Source of the DNA: Mojavia pulchra JT2-VF2
GTDB lineage: Bacteria > Cyanobacteriota > Cyanobacteriia > Cyanobacteriales > Nostocaceae
NCBI GenBank assembly: GCA_019359325.1
Contig: JAHHHN010000017.1
Location: 62,001 to 126,000, forward strand
Reading direction: 5' to 3'
DNA length: 64,000 nt
Under the pieces are notes generated by a model. It was given only the letters and a program-made list of their open reading frames with translations, searched no databases and was not told where the DNA came from. A program made the translations under genes and the position numbers. The first letter of the stretch is position 1. The number at the start of each line of letters is the position of its first letter. Positions 1 through 6,248 of this stretch are shown piece after piece.

Positions 1-1
1 G

Positions 2-109
2 CCAGTAATTCATCTGCGATCAGCATCTCGCATCGGAGAGTCGGATCTTGGTGTCAACCGCAGGCGTTTGGAGCAAATTCGTCTGGCTCTACGCGATTTG
101 AACATTTGA
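2..109 (+). CDS. C-terminal end of an unidentified protein (partial)
   Basis: An open frame enters from the left edge and stops with TGA at 107-109. The last residues read GVNRRRLEQIRLALRDLNI, a charged, probably helical tail. The gene body lies outside the window and I cannot name the family. The only support is that the frame is open from the window edge and has a natural-looking helical C-terminus. Confidence 0.45.
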   Translation, partial: PVIHLRSASRIGESDLGVNRRRLEQIRLALRDLNI

Positions 110-187
110 TTTTTTCGTTGTTGAGATTGTTTGCTGAACACCAGAATAATCGGCGATCGCAACTTTTATATTAGTGAGATAGATTCT

Positions 188-495
188 AGGACTTACGCAC
201 CCAAGCCTGAAACCCTGATCCCCCCTAGCCCCCCTTAAAAAGCTACCGTGTACACACATCTCTCCGTCATTATCCTCCGATAAATTGGAGGACTTTGAGG
301 GATTTTAGCCCCCCTTTTTAAGGGGGGTTGGGGGGATCAAAAGCCTGTGGGACAACTCTCAAAGACTTGTGTGTACACGGTAGCCTTCAAAAGGGGGAAA
401 GTCTAAAGCCACGCCACTGAGGGAGTCGGGGAACCCGCAAGGGCGCAGGGCTGCCCCTTTTGAAGGGGGTTGGGGGATCTGAGTGCGTAAGTCCT
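188..495. repeat. MITE-like inverted-repeat element
   Basis: Perfect 13-bp terminal inverted repeats, AGGACTTACGCAC at 188-200 and its complement at 483-495, enclose about 308 bp without a plausible gene. The interior has C-rich and G-rich tracts of the kind that flank many small Nostoc repeat elements. It looks like a non-autonomous mobile repeat lying between the unidentified gene and cpcT. A second inverted-repeat element is nested inside it. Confidence 0.6.
241..384. repeat. nested inverted-repeat element
   Basis: AGCTACCGTGTACACACA at 241-258 is repeated in inverted orientation at about 368-384, with one end mismatch. The roughly 144-bp unit sits inside the larger inverted-repeat element and interrupts a C-rich tract. 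This suggests one small element inserted into another. No coding potential was seen. Confidence 0.55.
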
Positions 496-553
496 GGATT
501 CATTGCTCATTGGTAAGCTTTACAATACTTTTAGATGATTTTCAAGCTATATA

Positions 554-1156
554 ATGACTCACTCTACAGACATTGCTACCTTAGCTCGCTGGATGGCAGC
601 TGATTTTAGCAATCAAGAACAAGCTTTTGAAAACCCGCCTTTTTATGCCCATATCCGCGTGTGTATACGTCCTCTCCCTTTAGAAGTGTTATCAGGAGTT
701 AGTTTTTTTGTCGAACAAGCTTACGACTATTCACTCAATGACCCCTATCGTGTACGGGTGTTAAAGTTGGTGAACGCTGGAGATCACATCCAAATCGAAA
801 ACTACAGCGTTAAAGAAGAAAAAATTTTCTACGGTGCGTCTCGTCATCTCGAAAAACTCAAAACTTTAAACGCCGATTATTTGGAAAAATTACCAGGCTG
901 CAACATGATTGTAGAATGGACTGGCAACAGCTTCAAAGGCAGAGTTGAACCGGGCAAAGGCTGCATGGTTGTTCGCAAAGGGCAAAAGACATATCTAGAT
1001 AGTGAATTTGAAATTAACGAAGACAAATTTATCAGCCTTGACCGGGGGCGTGATCCAGAAACTGATGAGCATATTTGGGGGTCTGTCGCTGGGCCATTTC
1101 TGTTTGTGCGTTGGAGTAGTTTTGCTGATGAAGTAAAACTAAGTTCCGAGTCTTAA
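554..1156 (+). CDS. cpcT: CpcT/CpeT-family phycobiliprotein chromophore lyase
   Basis: This 200-residue protein matches the CpcT/CpeT lyase family over its full length. It starts MTHSTDIATLARWMAADFSN and contains PGCNMIVEW and KGQKTYLDSEFEI, which I recognise from Nostoc CpcT. CpcT attaches phycocyanobilin to Cys-153 of the phycocyanin beta subunit, so it acts in phycobilisome assembly in the cytoplasm. Its length is normal for the family. ATG 554 is the natural start, although no strong ribosome binding site is visible. It stands alone, with a hairpin terminator directly downstream. Its presence fixes the host as a phycobilisome-containing cyanobacterium. Confidence 0.9.
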   Translation: MTHSTDIATLARWMAADFSNQEQAFENPPFYAHIRVCIRPLPLEVLSGVSFFVEQAYDYSLNDPYRVRVLKLVNAGDHIQIENYSVKEEKIFYGASRHLEKLKTLNADYLEKLPGCNMIVEWTGNSFKGRVEPGKGCMVVRKGQKTYLDSEFEINEDKFISLDRGRDPETDEHIWGSVAGPFLFVRWSSFADEVKLSSES

Positions 1157-1162
1157 GTAATG

Positions 1163-1193
1163 AAGTGCTGAGTAATGAAAACTCAGCACTTTT
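1163..1193. terminator. bidirectional hairpin terminator
   Basis: AAGTGCTGAGT at 1163-1173 pairs with ACTCAGCACTT at 1181-1191, followed by T residues. It lies between the convergent 3' ends of cpcT and the phosphodiesterase gene and can serve both strands. Confidence 0.75.
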
Positions 1194-1991
1194 CTAATAT
1201 CCCTTTGCCTTTAATTCCACTGGATGAAAATATGAAACTCGCTCAACCCAAGTTTCCCAGTTACCATCAGGGTAAAGTTTTAGCAAACGAAATCCAGGCG
1301 GTTTTTGCTCAAGTGCAAAAGTTGCGCTTTTAGGCTTGAACTGAATACAAGTTGAGGGAGTACCCAGGTAGTGAACATTATGGCGTTGATACTCAAATTC
1401 TTGGTGAATGTGCCCACACAAAACTAACTTAACTTGGGGATGGTTATCTAAAATGGCAAAAAGTTCTTCAGGATTTTGTAGGGTGCTGCTATCTAGCCAC
1501 TCAGAATTTACTAAAAAAGGCGGATGATGTAGCGCTATTACAGTAGGGTAGTTACTTAGTATTTTTAATTGAGAGTCTAGCCAATTTAGAGTTTCGGCTG
1601 AAAGATGACCATGTACGCACTCAGGTACAGAGGAGTTGAGTAAGATAAAATTCCACTTACCACGCTCAAAAGACTTACGCCGAGAAAGCAGCCCTAAATT
1701 TAAGATTTCATCCATTGCGATCGCACAGTCATGATTTCCTGGAACCCAGTAAGTTGGGATTTTTAGTGGACTCAGTAGATTTTGGAGATTTTCGTAAGAT
1801 TCAACTGTTCCATCACCAGACAAATCGCCTGTTAGAAGTAGTAAATCAAGTTCAGGTTGCAAGTCCTTTAATCTTTCTATTACTGCTTGGAAAGAATCTC
1901 TAGTAGGTATTCCCACTAGATGGTGATTTTCCGCTGCAAACAGATGCATATCTGTTATCTGAACAATTGATATAGGAGAGACTTGATTCAT
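1194..1991 (-). CDS. CpdA-like calcineurin-type metallophosphoesterase
   Basis: The protein carries the metallophosphoesterase signature blocks in order: TDMH near the N-terminus, GDLSG, GNHD, ALHHPP and CGHIHQ. These residues bind the two-metal centre. This arrangement and length (about 265 residues) fit the class III cyclic-nucleotide phosphodiesterase CpdA group, which hydrolyses 3',5'-cAMP, but the substrate cannot be read from the sequence. The frame extends to a TTG at 2006. I prefer ATG 1991 because it gives the start MNQVSPISIVQITDMH close to the first metal-binding motif. It converges on cpcT with a shared terminator. Confidence 0.8.
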   Translation of the reverse strand: MNQVSPISIVQITDMHLFAAENHHLVGIPTRDSFQAVIERLKDLQPELDLLLLTGDLSGDGTVESYENLQNLLSPLKIPTYWVPGNHDCAIAMDEILNLGLLSRRKSFERGKWNFILLNSSVPECVHGHLSAETLNWLDSQLKILSNYPTVIALHHPPFLVNSEWLDSSTLQNPEELFAILDNHPQVKLVLCGHIHQEFEYQRHNVHYLGTPSTCIQFKPKSATFALEQKPPGFRLLKLYPDGNWETWVERVSYFHPVELKAKGY

Positions 1992-2020
1992 CTTTGCTAA
2001 TAGCAATGTATGCGTTTTAA

Positions 2021-2147
2021 TATAGGACTCATATTTGATTTTTGAACAAAATTCAGTACACCTTTATTCCTTCTTTCCAGTCCCCAGTCCCCAATCCCCA
2101 GCCCCTTACCTCTACGAGTGATTCAGAAATCAAATCGGATTGCTATA
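2021..2147. repeat. dispersed small repeat element, copy 1
   Basis: About 127 bp beginning TATAGGACTCATATTTGATT and ending AATCAAATCGGATTGCTATA. The ends are imperfect inverted repeats (ATTTGATTTTTGA against TCAGAAATCAAAT), and the middle is rich in CCCCAGT units. Near-identical sequence recurs at 35826-35945 and a diverged copy lies near 59466-59556. This makes it a dispersed MITE-like element. Confidence 0.7.
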
Positions 2148-2423
2148 TCTGTTTCTCCTTGCGGGAAAATAACCGATTAGTCAAATTTACTCTTAAAACT
2201 ATCCTCTGACAAAAATAGTATATTTTGATTTGTCAAGAATAAGTGCCAACAAGAGTCAATCTTGGGTTTGGTCAACAGATATTTATGTTGCTAGAGTAAA
2301 AACTATCATATCTGTGGACATAAACCAGGCATTCGCCTCTAATCAGGTTAGATGTGGAAAATTTCCCCAGATATAAGATGCAATTTTAGAGAAAATCTTG
2401 GTATGATAGATAAGCTCAAGTCT

Positions 2424-2495
<72 letters not shown>

Positions 2496-2503
2496 TTAAC
2501 AAA

Positions 2504-2670
2504 TGTCAGTTGCCAAATTATTTGTCCGCGTTGACAAATTAATGTCCCTTTTGACGAATTTTTGTCCGCGTTGACAAATTGATGTCTTTGATATGCGTTT
2601 TAGGCATCTAATGTTGGTGTTGACAAATTAATGTTAGCGTTGACAGTGAATAAACAATCACCGTTAACAC
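2504..2670. repeat. CAST right end with TnsB-type binding repeats
   Basis: The terminus TGTCAGTTGCC is followed by a series of TTG(A/C)C(A/G)AATTn(A/T)TGTC motifs starting near 2510, 2530, 2549, 2571 and 2629, plus a last partial TTGACAG near 2640. These resemble known TnsB sites of V-K CAST ends. The spacing is dense, as expected for the right end. The tRNA gene ends 8 bp before the terminus. Confidence 0.85.
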
Positions 2671-2711
2671 ATTAAACTTCATGCCATAGGACTAAATCCT
2701 TTATGTAAGGA

Positions 2712-2767
2712 TTGCAGACCTCTGCCTTACCTTTCAACCCACCATTAAATCTACCAAGGTTTGAGCG
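2712..2767 (-). ncRNA. delocalised homing crRNA (pseudo-repeat plus tRNA-matching spacer)
   Basis: Read on the minus strand, a degenerate repeat ends with GGTGGGTTGAAAG at 2731-2743, the same 3' end as the array repeats apart from one base (GGCGGG in the array). It is followed directly by GTAAGGCAGAGGTCTGCAA (2730 down to 2712). That 19-mer is identical to tRNA-Cys positions 2441-2459 and is preceded there by the PAM GTG. V-K CASTs use such separate short-spacer crRNAs to enter their tRNA attachment site. Beyond 19 nt the match stops. The exact processed 5' end is not visible, so the upstream boundary is approximate. Confidence 0.9.
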
Positions 2768-2875
2768 TAGTAGCTCAAGCCTAATTATAAATATTCAATT
2801 TTCAACATGCCCATTACTATAAGGGCAGTTGAAATTAAGATAATATGCGAAGACGCGATTTTATCATGGTCGCTT

Positions 2876-3269
2876 ATTTCAACCCGGCTCTAGCTGAGAG
2901 AGGTGTTGAAACTCAACAGCATTGAAGACATAACGCGATCACGCACCTTTCAACCCGCCTCTAGCTGGGAGGGGTGTTGAAACAATACTATAAAAGCTTT
3001 GGAGAACTAATGGTCTCTTTCAACCCGCCTCTAGCTGGGAGGGGTGTTGAAACTCTGTGTGCATTCCAAATTAAGGCATCTGCATTATCTTTCAACCCGC
3101 CTCTAGCTGGGAGGGGTGTTGAAACCGAACGCAATCAGTGTATTTTGTTTCTCTGTAAGTCTTTCAACCCGCCTCTAGCTGGGAGGGGTGTTGAAACTTC
3201 TGATTCCCTGATAGTTGGGAAAACCATATCCGCTTTCAACCCGCCTCTAGCTGGGAGGGGTGTTGAAAC
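2876..3269 (-). CRISPR. V-K CRISPR array, 6 repeats and 5 spacers
   Basis: 37-bp repeats lie at 2876-2912 (degenerate, distal), 2947-2983, 3017-3053, 3089-3125, 3161-3197 and 3233-3269. The spacers are 34, 33, 35, 35 and 35 nt. On the minus strand the repeat begins GTTTCAACACCCCTCCC and ends GGCGGGTTGAAAG, like other Cas12k repeats. The leader and tracrRNA lie on the high-coordinate side, so transcription runs toward the tRNA, as for cas12k. The degenerate repeat at the far end fits this polarity. No spacer matches the rest of this window by eye. No cas1 or cas2 is present, as is normal for V-K. Confidence 0.97.
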
Positions 3270-3469
3270 TCTGCGCTCCAAACCCTTGATTTGCCAACAG
3301 TTCTGAATGCATTTTTGGCAAGTCTCCCAAAATCGCCTGTCTGTTAACACTTAAAAAAGTAAATTAACTGACACCGTAAAAGCTACAAGCCTTAATCAAT
3401 AAGCGATTTGAAGTTTTGGCAGATCCCCAGGGAAATTGACCCCGCTTCGATTCGCCAAAAAATAATTAA

Positions 3470-3690
3470 GGTGGGTTCCTCCTTGGTCGGAGGTGATTCA
3501 GTAGCCACCACTGCGGTAAACCCGCACCTCTATTACTGGGGGCGCACCTTATTCCTGTCCGCAAGGAACAGCAGCATCAAGGTGGGCAGCTACCAGGGTC
3601 AGAAAGCAAAACTGTTTTACAACAGTCAAACTAACCCACATTTTCACAGTACAGAGGCTTTTAGCAAGCATGAACTGCGGCGCTATTAAT
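3470..3690 (-). ncRNA. Cas12k tracrRNA
   Basis: The minus strand starts ATTAATAGCGCCGCAGTTCA and continues with segments I recognise from the Scytonema hofmannii CAST tracrRNA: TGGGTTAGTTTGACTGT, CTTTCTGACCCTGGTAGCTG, AAGGTGCGCCCCCAGTAATA and GTGGCTACTGAATCACC. It ends with a CCTCCGACCAAGGAGG hairpin and AACCCACC, which can pair with the GGCGGGTT part of the repeat as anti-repeat. It sits between cas12k and the array in the same orientation. An open frame on the opposite strand is incidental. Ends are inferred by similarity. Confidence 0.93.
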
Positions 3691-3728
3691 GATACTTATT
3701 CTATTTTCAAGGTTCTGTGTTTTGTCAA

Positions 3729-5633
3729 TCAGGTTTTTTGGCGGGAATGGTAAGCGGCGATCGCTAATTCTTTCGCTTTCTCGTGTGGGCTACCTCGAAT
3801 CGGCTGTTTTGTCTCTTCTATAAAAATTCCAGCTTTAGCTGCTGACGAGCGAATATTTGTAATCAACCTAGCGTAGCTCCATTGATGGACGCTAACTCGG
3901 TAATCTTTGGCATACTTTTGTTGGACTTCTACAACGTCTGATTTCTGTTCGGCTTTGGCTTGAATCTCGCTTTGAACTTGTTCTCGCATATCACCCAACT
4001 TAGGGAGGACTATACTGCCAGCAGAGTAAGTTTGGGCGATCGCCACAATTTCTTTAGCTAGTAATCTGTCTACATACTGCCCTAACTCTGATTCTCCCAT
4101 TTGATTTGGTGCAGCAAGCGTTTGAGCTATTTGGCGTTGGTGGGATAGCGAATGTTTCTGTTGTCGCTGTTGGTTTAGTAATTTGTAATTATCGCCCAGT
4201 AGTTGTTTAATACTGCGGTAGGTAATGACTGTACTTGTAGAACCATCAACCACTGCTACTGTTGCAGGCTTCTCTAAACCAAGGCTAACTGCAACAAGAA
4301 TATGAGATTGACCTTGATATAAGGGCTTGCTGGGACGGGGAAAGGGGTTATTAATTATGGCTAGAGATGAGTTTTTCCGTTTTATATGAGCTTGCTGTTT
4401 ATCGTTGAGTTCGCCTTTGGCTTTTGTCTGAGTTATAGTTTTAGCAATTTCTTCTGCTTTCTCTTCTCTGACAAGGTTGGTTCCCTCAGCCGTCCACAGG
4501 CGAGTATCTACAGAACAGTAAAGAGTTAAGCGGTTAACTTTACACTCTTCGCCTTTACCTTCCCTTTCTTGCCAAGCAATACGTCCACTACGGAGAGTGA
4601 ATAGGCTACTAGAGTGTTGGTTTTTGCTGTTCCGCTTGATTTGCTGATCTTCTAAAAAGCGTTGAAACCAGTGGAGTTGGCGAGAATCGCAGTAGAGTTG
4701 AAAGCTATGCTCACTCAGACCATTGAATTTTACACAGATACGTCCACGCTCGTTCTTAAACCAAGTCATGTCTTCGTTGGTTTCGTAAGTAACTGGAAAA
4801 GGTACTTTGCTAGATTTTTTTAAAAGGCTGTCTTGCCAAGATTTCGCCTCCGTTTCACTTTCAGGAACATTATCAGTGGCAAGCAAAAGAGTTTCTAACC
4901 ATTTGCCATCTGTTAAATCTCGCCCTTTTGGAATTCTTGCTTCTAGTTGCTGTCTCAGGCGTTCAATCTGGATCTCAAGCTTACGGCGGCGTTTAGCAAA
5001 CTTTTTAGTGTCTTCCTCTTTATCATTGATTTTGCAACCATTCTTGAGAAGATAGCTAATTGCACAATGAGTCAAAATATCTTCTGTGTCGCGGTAAGCC
5101 TCAAACAAAGTTTTAGAGATACTACGATCGCCATCTGATTTTTTGGTTTTCTTATGTTTTTTTCCTTTCGCTGGTTGTGCTTCAACAGTATCGGACTGGG
5201 GGGTAAGTTCAGCCAGGATTTCAGCAGCTTTGTTACGAAGGCTCTCTAAATCCACACCACTGGCTTCTACTAATTCAGGATCGCTTTTAAGCATTTCCCA
5301 CCAGCGAATTTTGCCTTCTAGTTGAGACTGCGATCGCTTCATCAGTGCAAACCAAGATTTATAGATGTAATTCACTGTGGCGATCGCACTCGTGTAGAAC
5401 CGCGCTGGTTGACCGATGAAGCGAGGGTCTGTTTTCAAGGGTTGGCACAATTCTTTGACAATACTAGTCGGGTGTTTGCCCTTTTGTCGCCAACTCTCAA
5501 ACTCTGCGTGTTGAGCCACCTTGAGCAACAGTTCGTTAATCAGTGGCGTGTTTTTCTCTGCCATCAATTTCCAAAACTGTTGGCGGGTAGATTCACTTGC
5601 TACTAAACGACACTGAATAGTAATCTGGCTCAT
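3729..5633 (-). CDS. cas12k: Cas12k, RNA-guided target-binding protein of the CAST
   Basis: The 634-residue protein aligns end to end with Cas12k from Scytonema hofmannii as I recall it, which is about 639 residues. It begins MSQITIQCRLVASESTRQQF and shares PLINELL, KTLFEAYRDTEDI, AISYLLKNGCK, HWFQRFLEDQQ, LYQGQSHILV, KLGDMREQVQSEIQA and KQPIRGSPHEKAKELA. Family members have a RuvC fold without nuclease activity; they bind a target and recruit TniQ, TnsC and TnsB. The frame runs on to 5666, but ATG 5633 gives the conserved N-terminus. It is divergent from cvkR over a 69-bp gap holding a palindromic operator. Confidence 0.97.
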   Translation of the reverse strand: MSQITIQCRLVASESTRQQFWKLMAEKNTPLINELLLKVAQHAEFESWRQKGKHPTSIVKELCQPLKTDPRFIGQPARFYTSAIATVNYIYKSWFALMKRSQSQLEGKIRWWEMLKSDPELVEASGVDLESLRNKAAEILAELTPQSDTVEAQPAKGKKHKKTKKSDGDRSISKTLFEAYRDTEDILTHCAISYLLKNGCKINDKEEDTKKFAKRRRKLEIQIERLRQQLEARIPKGRDLTDGKWLETLLLATDNVPESETEAKSWQDSLLKKSSKVPFPVTYETNEDMTWFKNERGRICVKFNGLSEHSFQLYCDSRQLHWFQRFLEDQQIKRNSKNQHSSSLFTLRSGRIAWQEREGKGEECKVNRLTLYCSVDTRLWTAEGTNLVREEKAEEIAKTITQTKAKGELNDKQQAHIKRKNSSLAIINNPFPRPSKPLYQGQSHILVAVSLGLEKPATVAVVDGSTSTVITYRSIKQLLGDNYKLLNQQRQQKHSLSHQRQIAQTLAAPNQMGESELGQYVDRLLAKEIVAIAQTYSAGSIVLPKLGDMREQVQSEIQAKAEQKSDVVEVQQKYAKDYRVSVHQWSYARLITNIRSSAAKAGIFIEETKQPIRGSPHEKAKELAIAAYHSRQKT

Positions 5634-5643
5634 ACGTTTACTA

Positions 5644-5653
5644 ACATATATGT
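5644..5653. promoter_or_regulatory. probable CvkR operator and cas12k promoter
   Basis: The perfect palindrome ACATATATGT sits 10 bp upstream of the cas12k start. A TATTAT box on the minus strand at about 5657-5662 places the operator over the expected transcription start. The same ten bases occur just before tnsB at 27158-27167. Published work on the Anabaena CAST gives a related CvkR motif, AnnACATnATGTnnT; here the half-sites are two bases apart instead of one. Repression is inferred. Confidence 0.75.
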
Positions 5654-5690
5654 CTAATAATACCACAAATGTTTAATTAATTGCTGTGCC

Positions 5691-5702
5691 TACAATGATT
5701 TC
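5691..5702 (+). promoter_or_regulatory. cvkR promoter giving a leaderless mRNA
   Basis: A good -10 box, TACAAT, lies at 5691-5696, and exactly six bases separate it from the A of the cvkR ATG (5703). A transcript starting at the usual distance would begin at the start codon. No ribosome binding site is present. This agrees with the reported leaderless mRNA of CvkR in Anabaena PCC 7120. Confidence 0.65.
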
Positions 5703-6131
5703 ATGCAAGAAACGTTTTTTACGAGTAAACAAGCGGCTGAAATCACAGGCTGCACCCTGCGTCAACTCCAGTACTGGCGGGAAAAGGGCGTGGTTGTTCC
5801 TGTTATTGGTGAGACGGGAACAGGACGTAGTATTTATTACTCAAAGCCGAATTTGATGGAACTGGCAGCAATGTTATATTTTTTGTCGATGGGATTGAGT
5901 TTTGATATTGCCAGTACTACGCTGAACACCCTCAAAGACAAGGAACCGGAGTTATTTGACTCTGGTAAAGGTAGTCGGTGGATGCTTCTTTGGGAGGGGC
6001 ATAAGCGATCGCTAAATCTTGTAGTTTATGACCGAGAACAAGCGATCGCATCTTTAGATGAGGGTAAACCTGTAATTCCTGTGTGGTTAGATGTGATATA
6101 CCAGCAGTTGATAAATAAATTGGTGCGATAG
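5703..6131 (+). CDS. cvkR: CvkR, MerR-type repressor of the V-K CAST
   Basis: This 142-residue protein has an N-terminal MerR-like winged helix-turn-helix: FFTSKQAAEITGCTLRQLQYW (here split as TSKQAAEITGC and RQLQYWREKG) followed by the wing with TGTGRSIYYS at residues 40-50. A C-terminal part without metal-binding cysteines follows. Divergent position next to cas12k is diagnostic for CvkR, which in Anabaena represses cas12k and tnsB directly and tracr-CRISPR RNA indirectly. The ATG overlaps the predicted transcription start (leaderless). A damaged second copy of its 3' end lies at 19907-19996. Role is inferred from family and context. Confidence 0.9.
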   Translation: MQETFFTSKQAAEITGCTLRQLQYWREKGVVVPVIGETGTGRSIYYSKPNLMELAAMLYFLSMGLSFDIASTTLNTLKDKEPELFDSGKGSRWMLLWEGHKRSLNLVVYDREQAIASLDEGKPVIPVWLDVIYQQLINKLVR

Positions 6132-6248
6132 AACAAAACTGCTATTTGTATCCACTAAATCTATGACAGTAATTTTACTGAGATAAATGTTACTTGCGCT
6201 TCTCAGAAAAAGGCATGAGAATTTGTGTAAGTGCATAGTAACTCAGTG

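Noticed and set aside
2974-3350. Open frames on both strands across the CRISPR array
   Set aside because: They are made of translated repeats and spacers; the 37-bp repeat keeps frames open by chance.
3408-3689. 93-codon plus-strand frame
   Set aside because: It is the complement of the tracrRNA, which matches known V-K tracrRNAs.
5634-5666. Eleven extra residues at the Cas12k N-terminus
   Set aside because: Known Cas12k proteins start at MSQITIQ; the extra codons would also overlap the operator palindrome.
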